This document shows, piece by piece, positions 42,574 to 50,731 of a stretch of DNA of 64,000 nt (position 1 is its first letter; each line of letters opens with the position of its first letter). Location of the stretch: NCBI GenBank assembly GCA_036395115.1, contig DASWDU010000037.1, positions 1 to 64,000 of the forward strand. Reading direction: 5' to 3'. The DNA comes from Thermoplasmata archaeon (GTDB lineage: Archaea; Thermoplasmatota; Thermoplasmata; RBG-16-68-12). The position numbers were made by a program, and so were the translations under genes. The notes beneath the pieces are model-generated. The model was not told the origin of the DNA and did no database searches. It worked only from the letters and a program-made list of their open reading frames with translations.

Positions 42574-43638
42574 ATGATCGCGTCGCCGAAGGACGCATCG
42601 GGTCGGTTCCTGCGCATCGGCTGGCGAGCGATGGCCGTGTGGGGGATCGGCGTCGCGGCGCTCGGCGTTTCCGTCGCGGTCGTCAACCACATCCTCTCGC
42701 CGCAGCTCCTGCTCTACACGACAACCGATGAGCAATTCACGGGCGTGTCGTGGGCACAGATCCAGGGGATGGGCCCGAATTTCCCCCTCTGGCTGAGCCT
42801 CTTCTACGACACGACCGCGACGATGATGGCCGCCTACGGATTCCTGACGGCCCTCGTGGCGATGACCGCCTTCCGCTCCGGGGAACGGTGGGCGTGGCTC
42901 AGCCTCCTGGCCTCGTTCCTCGTCTCCTCCGGATACCTGGTCGGCACGGCCGCGCCGTTCCTCGGCCGAGGTCTCCTCGGGATCTCCGGAATCTCGATCG
43001 GCGTGCCGGGCATCGTGCTCGTGGCCGCCTTTCTGGTCGTCGGCTTAGTCCTCCCCGGACTCGATCTGAGGAACGCGCCCGCTCCGTCCACCCCGCTCCC
43101 CACGAAACGCTCGAAGCGGTGGAGCTTCAGCTGGATCTCGCTCGCGGTCGTGGTGGGCGGACTCAACATCCTCTTCGCAATCTTCGTCCCCTTAACGGAC
43201 CACCTCTCGCTGTCCGGTGCGCCGCCGACGTACATGACGTCCGATGCGGCCCTCAGCGGGGTCCCGTGGGACACGATCGCCGCTTCGAGTCCCGGGCTGT
43301 CCCTCTGGATCGTCCTGCAGATGGACAACATGTGCGCGCGGATGATGGGGACGGGCATCCTCGCCGCCGCCGTCGCGGTCAAGGGCTTCCGGGGCTCTCG
43401 GCGCTGGGCGTTCGACGGCCTCCTCGTGGCGTCCGTGGCGTACTGGGCGGGCCTCATCGTGGCCTCGATCCCCTCGTACGAAGCGGGCATCGGCGATCCG
43501 AGCGCGGTCTCCGTCGGAGCGCTCTGGGATGCGCCGGGCGTGCCGTTCACCGCACTCCTCGTCTTGAACGTCATCCCCCTCGCCCTGTCGTACCCGTACT
43601 TCCGAGGGATGTCGCGGGGAGCGTCCCCTGTCGGCTGA
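42574..43638 (+). CDS. Multi-span membrane protein of unknown function
   Basis: A 354-residue protein with about eight to nine spans in two similar halves. The first half contains MAVWGIGVAALGVSVAVVNH, LWLSLFYDTTATMMAAYGFL and GVPGIVLVAAFLVVGLVLPG. The second repeats the layout (WISLAVVVGGLNILFAIFVP, LSLWIVLQMDNMCARMMGTG). Each half has a related loop (TDEQFTGVSWAQIQGMGPNF and TSDAALSGVPWDTIAASSPG), so it arose by internal duplication. It is inserted between the two genes that share a 3' tail. No transporter motif is recognised. Confidence 0.75.
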   Translation: MIASPKDASGRFLRIGWRAMAVWGIGVAALGVSVAVVNHILSPQLLLYTTTDEQFTGVSWAQIQGMGPNFPLWLSLFYDTTATMMAAYGFLTALVAMTAFRSGERWAWLSLLASFLVSSGYLVGTAAPFLGRGLLGISGISIGVPGIVLVAAFLVVGLVLPGLDLRNAPAPSTPLPTKRSKRWSFSWISLAVVVGGLNILFAIFVPLTDHLSLSGAPPTYMTSDAALSGVPWDTIAASSPGLSLWIVLQMDNMCARMMGTGILAAAVAVKGFRGSRRWAFDGLLVASVAYWAGLIVASIPSYEAGIGDPSAVSVGALWDAPGVPFTALLVLNVIPLALSYPYFRGMSRGASPVG

Positions 43639-43766
43639 CGCTTCGGGCTCCAGCCGGCCTCGCTCCGAGGCCCGAAAACCACGAATCGGAGGGGCAACCG
43701 CGCCAGAGTCGGATTCCGCGAGCGACGGTGTTTTGTAGCTTCGCCGTATGAAGGGTCACGACGGCT

Positions 43767-43994
43767 GTGTCGAACGCATCCGAAATTGTGGAAGAACACT
43801 CGCGACCCCCGATATTTTGTGAGGGGTGCGGAAGAGACATTCGGCTCGGGTTGCGGGTGCTAATCGGCCGTGGGAGATGCCCTGACTGTGGAAAGGCGAT
43901 TCCGCGTCCCAGCTTCCGCGTTGTCCCCTGGTGGATCATCCTCCACTTGAGGTCACCGACCGCGCCCGAGCGCCGCTTCAGGGACAGTTGGTAG
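43767..43994 (+). CDS. Small zinc-ribbon protein
   Basis: A 75-residue protein (GTG 43767). Two CxxC knuckles, FCEGCGRDIRLGLRVLIGRG then RCPDCGK, form a zinc ribbon. A hydrophobic stretch follows (FRVVPWWIILHL) and a basic end. The start and reality are moderately supported by the clear knuckles; no function can be assigned. Confidence 0.5.
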   Translation: MSNASEIVEEHSRPPIFCEGCGRDIRLGLRVLIGRGRCPDCGKAIPRPSFRVVPWWIILHLRSPTAPERRFRDSW

Positions 43995-44153
43995 ACCGAC
44001 CGATCGCAGCCCGCGAGGGCGCAGGAAGGGGCAAGACGCGACTTGCAATACCCTGTTCAAGGTTCCGCGATAGCGGCACGGCACCGCCATCCCGGCGGAA
44101 GTATCCCGTCGGGCATGAGGTGTCGGCAGGAAAACAGCTCGCGGCCTCGTACA

Positions 44154-44243
44154 CTATCGACCGGGGACCTTGTACTCGTCATCGAGGACGGATTTCCAGT
44201 CCGCGCGCTTTCGCCGCTTCTTCCCTTTCACGGAGCGGAATCG
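44154..44243 (-). repeat. Shared 90-bp 3' gene tail, copy 2 (end of nucleotidyltransferase-like gene)
   Basis: Pairs with 42122-42211. The two repeats are direct and flank the interval containing the AbrB domain, the membrane protein and the zinc-ribbon gene. Confidence 0.75.
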
Positions 44244-44840
44244 CTCGACGGCGTCGGCGCTTCGGAGCCGCTCGATGTCCGCGAGGTCTTGCAGGGTCCC
44301 ACGACCGGCCTTCCGCTCGGTGAGGTCCCGTGCCGAGATCACATCGATGACACGATTGCCGAACCGCCGGCGCACCGCGCGCGCGGACAACGCATCGAAG
44401 TCCGCGTCGAAGAAGAAGTCGATCAGCCAGCCTGCGAGGTTGAACGAGACGTGACGAGCGTCCTTTCGGATGGCCAGGTCCGCGGTCCGCGGCCCCGGAT
44501 GTGCCGGGAGGCCCCCGAGACCGTCCATCACCTTGTAGACGGCCCGGACCGTCTGCGGTCCCAAGGGGACGAGGAAATCCACATCCCGCGTCGCCCGCTC
44601 ATATCCGTACGCGGCCATCGCGAATGCGCCATGCAGGACAATCCGGATGCGCGCCCGCCGGAGCGCGTCGACGACATCGGCGTACGCCTCGAGGAGCGTC
44701 CGCTGAACCTTCGGGCGGGGGTTCGCCATCCGGTGGACCCCCTCGACGAGGTCGAAGTACGGTTCGCGGGCCATCGCGAGACCCACGTCCTCGCAGGCTT
44801 TCAACCCTTCGGGAAGACCCTGGATCTGGATCGCGTCCAA
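44154..44840 (-). CDS. Nucleotidyltransferase-fold protein (AbiEii/MNT-like) with borrowed C-terminal tail
   Basis: A 228-residue protein. The N-terminal part (VVDALRRARIRIVLHGAFAM then AAYGYERATRDVDFLVPLG) matches the nucleotidyltransferase pattern: helix, hG, then DVDF for metal binding. This is typical of AbiEii/MNT-type toxin or substrate-modifying enzymes. A C-terminal region with NRVIDVISARDLTERKAGRG then TLQDLADIERL is also typical of such proteins. The last 29 residues match the tail of the AbrB antitoxin 2 kb away and look acquired. The partner antitoxin is not evident. Possibly a further toxin-like gene of the island. Confidence 0.72.
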   Translation of the reverse strand: MDAIQIQGLPEGLKACEDVGLAMAREPYFDLVEGVHRMANPRPKVQRTLLEAYADVVDALRRARIRIVLHGAFAMAAYGYERATRDVDFLVPLGPQTVRAVYKVMDGLGGLPAHPGPRTADLAIRKDARHVSFNLAGWLIDFFFDADFDALSARAVRRRFGNRVIDVISARDLTERKAGRGTLQDLADIERLRSADAVERFRSVKGKKRRKRADWKSVLDDEYKVPGR

Positions 44841-44875
44841 AGGCGGTTAAGCGCACTTCTCTCACGACGCAGCGT

Positions 44876-45505
44876 TCAGTACGCAATCGCCGGCATCTCG
44901 CGCACGAACTCGTCGGCCGTCAGCTGGCCCATCATGAAGTCGGCGACGTCCGCGCGTGTGATGCGGAAGCCCCATCGCGGAATCCCTTCGACGGCCACTC
45001 GGTAGCGGCCTTTCGCGGGCCCTTTCGCGAGGAGGGGCGCCCGCACGACGATCCAATCCAAGCTCCGCCGCCGAATCTCCTCGAGCATCTTGCGGTGCTC
45101 CTCGTACACGCTTCGCAAGGCCAGTCGAAAGAAACGGATGCCCAGGTTGCCGACGAGGAATCCCGCAGGCTCCCGGAGCGCGCCGGCCGCGGACAAGACC
45201 ACGATCCGCTTCACCCGATGTGTCTCCATGGCGTCGAGGATGTGGCGCACGCCCTGCGAAAGGACCGGGGGCGGCTTGTGGGCGGCCGTCCCGAGGACGC
45301 TCAAGACGGCATCGCGTCCTGCGACCGCTCCATCGACGGAGGCCGGGTCAAGCACGTCGCCACGCTGTACCCGCAACCGGTCGTCCACCACGGTCACGCG
45401 GGCCGGATCCCGCGCGAAGGCGGTGACATCGTGGCCTGCCCGGATGGCTCGCTCCGCCAGGATGCAGCCGGTCCGACCCGAGGCCCCGAAGAGGACGATC
45501 TTCAC
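44876..45505 (-). CDS. NAD(P)-binding oxidoreductase (NmrA/SDR-a5-like)
   Basis: A 209-residue Rossmann protein: MKIVLFGASGRTGCILAERA has the GxxGxxG dinucleotide motif. FARDPARV suggests NADP preference, and RDAVLSVLGT with VKRIVVLSAAGALREP follow. This is the atypical SDR/NmrA-like family, acting on unknown small molecules or as a redox sensor. The classic YxxxK is not clear, as is common in this family. It ends 35 bp before the start of the nucleotidyltransferase-like gene on the same strand. Confidence 0.83.
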   Translation of the reverse strand: MKIVLFGASGRTGCILAERAIRAGHDVTAFARDPARVTVVDDRLRVQRGDVLDPASVDGAVAGRDAVLSVLGTAAHKPPPVLSQGVRHILDAMETHRVKRIVVLSAAGALREPAGFLVGNLGIRFFRLALRSVYEEHRKMLEEIRRRSLDWIVVRAPLLAKGPAKGRYRVAVEGIPRWGFRITRADVADFMMGQLTADEFVREMPAIAY

Positions 45506-45706
45506 GATCTTGACTTCCGGAGGCTTAATGGGACAGGCCGGCTCAAGAGCCTGCGGCGATTGCGGACCCGCTTACGAGCGTCCGGTCATGGAGCGCCGTG
45601 CGGCCTCTCGAACCCGTGAAGACTCCAAGGCGTAGCCCGAGCGGACCTCCCCCCTCTGGGCTCGGCCGTCCGACTCCTCGAGCTCGCCGTTGCGGCCTCA
45701 GGGCCA

Positions 45707-46186
45707 CTACACGGGCCGCTCGAGGTCCTCGGCTTTGAATCCGGATAATTCGTTAATGGGCACTCCGAACACCTTTCGTCCCGACATCGCGCCCCCATCC
45801 TTCGGCGGAGCGAAACGGTACGACGTGGGACGTCCCAATTGGGTCCGTCGAGTCGCCTCCACACAGCCGTTCTCGATGAGGTACTCCATCATCCGCTCGC
45901 GGCCCCCGCCCGACATGTCGGGGAACCGTCCATACGCCAATTTCGATAACACAGGCGTGGAGAGTTCCCTCCCAGCGAGATCCCGGGCGAATTCGAACAC
46001 GTCGTACGCGTCGTAGGGATCGAAAGGCCGGTCCTCATTTGACAGACGTTCCGCGTCGTTCTCCACGATGAACCCATCGGCTCGATCGACTCTCTCCTGA
46101 AGCTCGAGGAACTGCAGTTCGAGCTCCGCGGTCCGCGCCGCATGCTTAGATTGGATAACCCTGTCGAAATCCTTCGGCGAGTACAT
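45707..46186 (-). CDS. Hypothetical protein with possible winged-helix C-terminus
   Basis: About 159 residues from ATG 46186. The N-terminal half is a charged helix region (KHAARTAELELQFLELQERV). The second half (STPVLSKLAYGRFPDMSGGG then RERMMEYLIENGCVEATRRT, RPTSYRFAPPK) has the helix-turn-helix-wing order of a winged helix. It shares a divergent promoter region with the small gene at 46346: ttaaatatgg on the minus strand near 46228. Possibly a regulator of its neighbour; not recognised. Confidence 0.55.
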   Translation of the reverse strand: MYSPKDFDRVIQSKHAARTAELELQFLELQERVDRADGFIVENDAERLSNEDRPFDPYDAYDVFEFARDLAGRELSTPVLSKLAYGRFPDMSGGGRERMMEYLIENGCVEATRRTQLGRPTSYRFAPPKDGGAMSGRKVFGVPINELSGFKAEDLERPV

Positions 46187-46345
46187 AGACAAGTCCCTTC
46201 CCTTCTAGCACCGGGAAGAGTAGTAGGCCATATTTAATAGTGTCTATGCCCTTGGTGGAGACCGTCTATCCTGTACATGATATACACTATGAAACTTATT
46301 TACCTCACCGCAATTCCGGGGCGAGGCGGGTTCCTTTTGCATCGA

Positions 46346-46468
46346 GTGATCACCGTCTTTGGCAAGCAGGAGTTCAAGGAAGTCGCCACCTATTGTAAGC
46401 GCAAGAAGATGAGCCTCTACGCCCTTGCCAAGGCGGCCATCCGAGAATACATCGTACAGCATCCCTGA
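46346..46468 (+). CDS. Short ribbon-helix-helix-like protein
   Basis: About 40 residues from GTG 46346, or 63 from ATG 46277. VITVFGKQEFKEVATYCKRK then KMSLYALAKAAIREYIVQHP has the beta-helix-helix spacing of RHH proteins. A TATA-like ttattta at 46298 would favour the shorter form. It faces the wHTH-like gene across a 160-bp divergent promoter. It could be a solitary antitoxin-like regulator. Confidence 0.42.
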   Translation: MITVFGKQEFKEVATYCKRKKMSLYALAKAAIREYIVQHP

Positions 46469-46584
46469 AGAATTGAGACCCCGCGGGTCCCCGCCTGGCG
46501 GCCTCGACGCTGCTCGGATGAATCTCTCGCGGCAGGCGTGCGCAACGTTAAGAGTCGTATGCGATTCCTCCTTCCGGTGATCCG

Positions 46585-47007
46585 ATGGACCGAAAGGCGA
46601 GTGCGCAATGGATCGGGGGCCTGAAGGATGGGAAGGGCACGGTGTCGACCACGAGCGGCGCCTTGAAGGCCGTCCCGTACAGCTTCGCGATGCGCTTCGG
46701 AGACACGCCGGGGACGAATCCCGAGGAGCTCGTCGCCGCCGCGCACGCGGGCTGCTTTTCGATGGCCCTCTCGGGCGAACTCGAGAAGCTCGGGTACAAG
46801 CCGGAGCGAATCGAGACGAAGGCGACCGTGAACTTCGACAAGACCGACGCGGGCTGGACGGTCAAGTCCAGCCACCTCGATGTGACCGCAAAGGTCGCGG
46901 GGGCGGACTCCGCGAAGTTCCAGGCCGCCGCGATGGCCGCAGAGAAAGGGTGTCCCATCTCCCGCCTGTTGAGGGCGGACATCACGATGAGCGCGAAGCT
47001 CGTCTGA
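46585..47007 (+). CDS. OsmC/Ohr-family peroxide-reducing protein
   Basis: A 140-residue protein with both reactive cysteines of the OsmC fold: Cys57 in AAAHAGCFSMA and Cys123 in AAEKGCPISRLL. Predicted thiol peroxidase for organic hydroperoxides in the cytoplasm, acting as a dimer. A ttaag box lies about 35 nt upstream of the ATG. The first ~61 codons and this upstream part are duplicated, in diverged form, in the fragment at 25442-25648. Confidence 0.9.
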   Translation: MDRKASAQWIGGLKDGKGTVSTTSGALKAVPYSFAMRFGDTPGTNPEELVAAAHAGCFSMALSGELEKLGYKPERIETKATVNFDKTDAGWTVKSSHLDVTAKVAGADSAKFQAAAMAAEKGCPISRLLRADITMSAKLV

Positions 47008-47039
47008 AATCCCGTGCGGCTCAAGCGTCGCCCCGTTCC

Positions 47040-47741
47040 TCATCCCGCGAGCCGGGCCGTGATCCACCGGAGGACGGCGTCCCAGACCTCGGGGAAGGCG
47101 TCCCGCTTCGCCCCGCGTGGCTCGAACGAGTGGCCCGCGTTCGGGATCACGACGAGCTCATGCGGCGCCGGCAATCTCGTCATGTCTTCACGGAGGCGCG
47201 CGAGGTCGCAGAACGGATCCCGGTCGCCCTGCACGAACAACGCAGGCTTGAGGAGCATGGGCCACTCCGGCGGGTTGCGGAGCTCCGGACGGAACCGGGG
47301 GTGCAGCGGATAGCCGAGCGCGATCACGCCGGAGACGTCGGGATCGCTCGACGCTCGGGCGCACACCCGCGCGCCCATCGACGCCCCCGCGGTGAAAATC
47401 GGTGCGGCGGGCAGCTCGCCGCGCAGGAAACGGACCGCGCCACGAAGATCCCCCTCCTCGCGTGACAAGTCCCTGGACGCCATCATGCCCTCGTCCACGT
47501 AGCGGAAATTCATCCGCAACGCGAGGAGGCCGGCATCCGACGCGGCGCGTGCGATTCGAATCAACGATGGACCCTTCATGTCGCCCGACCGGCCGTGCGT
47601 CACCACGAGTCCTCCGAGGCGTGCCCCGCCGCCTCGATGGACGACGCCGCGGACCTCGCCCGACCCCTCGGCGGAGAGGAACCGCACAGGGACCTCCTCG
47701 ATTCCCGCCACGGCACGAAGATACGCAACGAATCGCATCAA
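47040..47741 (-). CDS. Alpha/beta-hydrolase (dienelactone hydrolase/KANL3-Tex30-like)
   Basis: A 233-residue hydrolase. The nucleophile elbow GASMGARVCA carries the catalytic Ser; an Asp follows in VQGDRDPFCD and the His in NAGHSF. The N-terminal region (GLVVTHGRSGDMKGPSLIRI) supplies the oxyanion hole. It belongs to small serine hydrolases with Tex30-like length; the substrate is unknown. The start could be 47741 or the second Met at 47738. Stops of this gene and OsmC converge. Confidence 0.83.
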   Translation of the reverse strand: MMRFVAYLRAVAGIEEVPVRFLSAEGSGEVRGVVHRGGGARLGGLVVTHGRSGDMKGPSLIRIARAASDAGLLALRMNFRYVDEGMMASRDLSREEGDLRGAVRFLRGELPAAPIFTAGASMGARVCARASSDPDVSGVIALGYPLHPRFRPELRNPPEWPMLLKPALFVQGDRDPFCDLARLREDMTRLPAPHELVVIPNAGHSFEPRGAKRDAFPEVWDAVLRWITARLAG

Positions 47742-47882
47742 CCTACGCGGATTGAAGCCGGACGGAGAGACCGCACACGGGGGACCGCTCGGTACGGGGG
47801 CGAGCGCATCCGAGCGGGCTTCTCCCCGATGGATGGCAGTAGGCCACGCCCACCAGCAGAGATCGGTCTCTAGGCCGGGTGC

Positions 47883-49766
47883 TTAGAAGCTCCCGGAGGC
47901 GGTGACGATGTCCTGTTGGCTGATCGTCGTGGGAACGAACTCGAACCCGAACCACCACGTCACCGACTGCCGGTTGTTCGTGTCCGTCCAGACGGCGTGG
48001 AACGCGTTGTCGGAGCCGACCGCCAGGCTCGTGTAGTCCCCGATGAACCCGCCGCCGAATCCGTGGCGCGAGTTGATCGGATTCGTGGTCACGGTCTGCG
48101 TGACGTCCGTCGTCAGATCGGTCACGACATAGTCCAGGCGGGCGTTGTGCACGTAGTTCCCGAGCTCGAGACAGTTGATCCGACCGACCGCGGTCGGGGT
48201 CGCGGGGGTCTTGCACGTCTGCCACGGCGAGACCACATCGGCCGCGTACGCGGACATGTACACCTTGCCGGACGGCGAGACGCCGACGGCGGGCCAGAAC
48301 GAGTCGACGCGGCGCGCCGCGGGCGCGTCGAGCGTGCTCCCGTCGGGGTTCGTGACCGGGTAGCCGATCGCCGTGCGGGTCAATCCATCGAGCGCCGAGA
48401 GGATCGGCACGGGCGTGCTCCAGGTGGCGCCGCCGTCGGTCGACTGGCTCCACACCGCGGACGAATGGCAGTTCGCGTAGACGGACGGCCTTCCGGCGAG
48501 GAAGAACGCGCAGACCCGGTCGGCGCCGTACGTCGTCGCGTCGTTCTTCACCTCGGAGGACCAGGCGGCGTACAGCGTCCCGTCCGGCGCGATGTCGGCC
48601 GCCGGGAAGCTGTTCACTCGGAACGCGGTGTTGGAGGGCGGGATGATGTCGGCGAGGGGAGCCACCTCGACGGGACTGCTCCAGGTGACGCCGCCATCCC
48701 CGGACTTCACCATCCAGATGCCGTTGAATGTCGCCAAGCGGGTGGAGCCCTCCCAGAAGACGTACACGGTGCCGTCCGCTCCGACCACCACCCGCGACCC
48801 CTGGTCGTACAGGACGTCGCCGACGATGAGCTGCGGATCGCTGAACGTCGAGCCCCCGTCGCTGGAGAACGCGAACATGATCGGGCCCTGGACGTATCGG
48901 CCGTTGTGCGGATTGAAGAGGAACCGCGTCCAGCTCACGTAGACGCGGTCCAGGAACGGACTCCCGGCATGCGTGTCCACGCCGATCCACTCCTTGTCGT
49001 TGAGGATCGCGGGCGCGGTCGTCTGGCCGATGAACGTGGGCGGCCCCCAACTGAGGGCGCCGCTGCCGTCGAACGTCCCCTTGTTCACCGCGATCGTGTT
49101 CGGCGGAGCGGTCCGGTCGAATCCCAACCCGGCGAAGTAGACGTGACCCTGGCTGTCAAACGCGAGCGAGGGATCGCCGCCGGCATCGTACGGTCCTCCG
49201 GTCAGGCGCTCCACGCCGGGGATGATCGTGCCGAGGTGCGACGGGTCGCTCGACGTGCAGCACCAGGTTGCCCCGCCGTCGTTCGAGTAGTACGTCCCGG
49301 AATACGCGTCGCCCAGCTCGCTGCACGGGGTCCCGGCCACGGTGCACGTCCATGTGCGGGACACGTAGTCGTTGGACCCGACGACGATGCGCATGGGATT
49401 GTTCGGGTCGACCGCGATCGCCGGCTCATTCTGCGGCGCCCCCGCCGCGTCGACGTTCACGGTGACCGCCGGGGCCGCCACCGACGTCCCGTCGAGCGGA
49501 CTCGAGAGGACGTACGTGGGCGTGATCGGCGGCGCCAATGGACTCGGAGCGGCAATCGCGTCACTCGCGTCCGCTTCCTCCTCAAGGAACGCCGATGCAC
49601 GGAGATACAAGCCCTCGGTCGCGCGGATCGACGCCATCTTGCCCGCCAACGTAGTGATGTCGAACGTCGGCGAGGACGAACCCGGCGGCGCGGCGGACAC
49701 GGGAGTCCCAACGGCCATCAGGGCGAAGCCCACGACGAGGAACACGATCGGAACGGAGTATCTCAT
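47883..49766 (-). CDS. Exported BNR/sialidase-like beta-propeller protein
   Basis: A 627-residue protein with a signal peptide (MRYSVPIVFLVVGFALMAVG, cleavage near VSAAP). Repeated Asp-box/BNR motifs S-x-DGG-x-TW/F occur: SNDGGATW, SSDGGSTF, KSGDGGVTW, STDGGATW. These form a six-bladed propeller as in sialidases and similar exported proteins. Sialidase catalytic residues (the FRIP Arg, Tyr-Glu pair) are not evident, so binding or structural roles are as likely. Several Cys pairs (WTCTVAGTPCSE, WCCTSS) suggest disulfides outside the cell. Confidence 0.82.
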   Translation of the reverse strand: MRYSVPIVFLVVGFALMAVGTPVSAAPPGSSSPTFDITTLAGKMASIRATEGLYLRASAFLEEEADASDAIAAPSPLAPPITPTYVLSSPLDGTSVAAPAVTVNVDAAGAPQNEPAIAVDPNNPMRIVVGSNDYVSRTWTCTVAGTPCSELGDAYSGTYYSNDGGATWCCTSSDPSHLGTIIPGVERLTGGPYDAGGDPSLAFDSQGHVYFAGLGFDRTAPPNTIAVNKGTFDGSGALSWGPPTFIGQTTAPAILNDKEWIGVDTHAGSPFLDRVYVSWTRFLFNPHNGRYVQGPIMFAFSSDGGSTFSDPQLIVGDVLYDQGSRVVVGADGTVYVFWEGSTRLATFNGIWMVKSGDGGVTWSSPVEVAPLADIIPPSNTAFRVNSFPAADIAPDGTLYAAWSSEVKNDATTYGADRVCAFFLAGRPSVYANCHSSAVWSQSTDGGATWSTPVPILSALDGLTRTAIGYPVTNPDGSTLDAPAARRVDSFWPAVGVSPSGKVYMSAYAADVVSPWQTCKTPATPTAVGRINCLELGNYVHNARLDYVVTDLTTDVTQTVTTNPINSRHGFGGGFIGDYTSLAVGSDNAFHAVWTDTNNRQSVTWWFGFEFVPTTISQQDIVTASGSF

Positions 49767-49861
49767 CCCCTTCCCCCACGGCTGCGCCCCGTATCGGCGA
49801 GGGGTCCTTAACCCTGTCGCGGCCGGACGCTTCCGGGCGAACCTTCAAGCGAGCCCCGTCG

Positions 49862-50254
49862 ATGGCCTCCCGAGGCTCCGCCGTGAGGTACACCTACACG
49901 GGCATCGAGGTCAGGGACCTGGACGAGTCGATCGCGTTCTATCGCGACGTCCTCGGGATGGAGTACGTCGGCCGGAGCAAGATCGAGGCGACCGGCGGGG
50001 AGGTCGCGGCCCTGAAGAGCAAAGGATCGGAACACGTGCTCGAGCTCAACTGGTATCCGAACGCAACGTACCGGGAGGGGAGCGAGATGGACCACCTCGC
50101 CTTCGAGTGCGAGGACGTCGAGCAGGATACGCGCCGCCTCCTGAGCGCGGGCGCGACGCTCGCGCGTCCGGTCGAAGTGCGGCCGAAGTACGTCGTCGCT
50201 TTCGTCAAAGATCCGAACGGAATCTGGCTCGAGCTGTATCAGGCGCGGACCTGA
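49862..50254 (+). CDS. VOC-family (glyoxalase/dioxygenase-like) protein
   Basis: A 130-residue protein with two beta-alpha-beta-beta-beta modules. TGIEVRDLDESIAFYRDVLG then MEYVG starts the first and MDHLAFECEDVEQDTRRLLS the second, which ends with FVKDPNGIWLELYQ carrying the C-terminal metal Glu. The first-module metal position is less clear (the entry is TYTGIEV rather than a His). Length and ends fit lactoylglutathione-lyase-like enzymes; the substrate is unassigned. Confidence 0.87.
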   Translation: MASRGSAVRYTYTGIEVRDLDESIAFYRDVLGMEYVGRSKIEATGGEVAALKSKGSEHVLELNWYPNATYREGSEMDHLAFECEDVEQDTRRLLSAGATLARPVEVRPKYVVAFVKDPNGIWLELYQART

Positions 50255-50316
50255 GCGCGACGGCCGCCGCGCGCATTAAATAGGCCTCGCTTGTTGGGTG
50301 GTACGGAGGAGTTTCG

Positions 50317-50607
50317 ATGCCCCATTACATCAGCCTCGTGAATTGGACGGAGCAGGGAGTCCGGACGGTGAAAGAGTCGCCGAAGCGGGTGGACGCGGTG
50401 AACGCCCTCGCGAGCAAGCTCGGCGCGAAGATGGATATCTTCTACACGATGGGCGAGTACGACGTCGTGGCCGTTACGGAGGCGCCGAGCGATGATGTCG
50501 CGATGCAGCTGCTCCTCGAGATCGGCAAGATTGGGAACGTGCGGACGAAGACGCTGAAGGCCTGGACCGTCGCCGAGGCCACGAAGGTCCTCTCGAAACT
50601 ACAATAG
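50317..50607 (+). CDS. GYD-domain protein
   Basis: A 96-residue protein matching the GYD family: MPHYISLVNWTEQGVRTVKE at the start, then GAKMDIFYTMGEYDVVAVTE with the family's signature turn (here GEYD), and VRTKTLKAWTVAEA near the end. A small ferredoxin-like fold of unknown biochemical role, common in archaea and soil bacteria. GGAGG stands about 7 nt before the ATG. Confidence 0.88.
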   Translation: MPHYISLVNWTEQGVRTVKESPKRVDAVNALASKLGAKMDIFYTMGEYDVVAVTEAPSDDVAMQLLLEIGKIGNVRTKTLKAWTVAEATKVLSKLQ

Positions 50608-50731
50608 GCTTCTCGGGGGCGGACGGAACCGTCGCTTGCTGCAGCAAGCGCGTTGCCTGGCTTGAAGCCGTAGAGACTGCCTAGCTCTTCGGACGATCCG
50701 CTTCTCTGGCTCGACTGAGCCCGGGGGCCGC

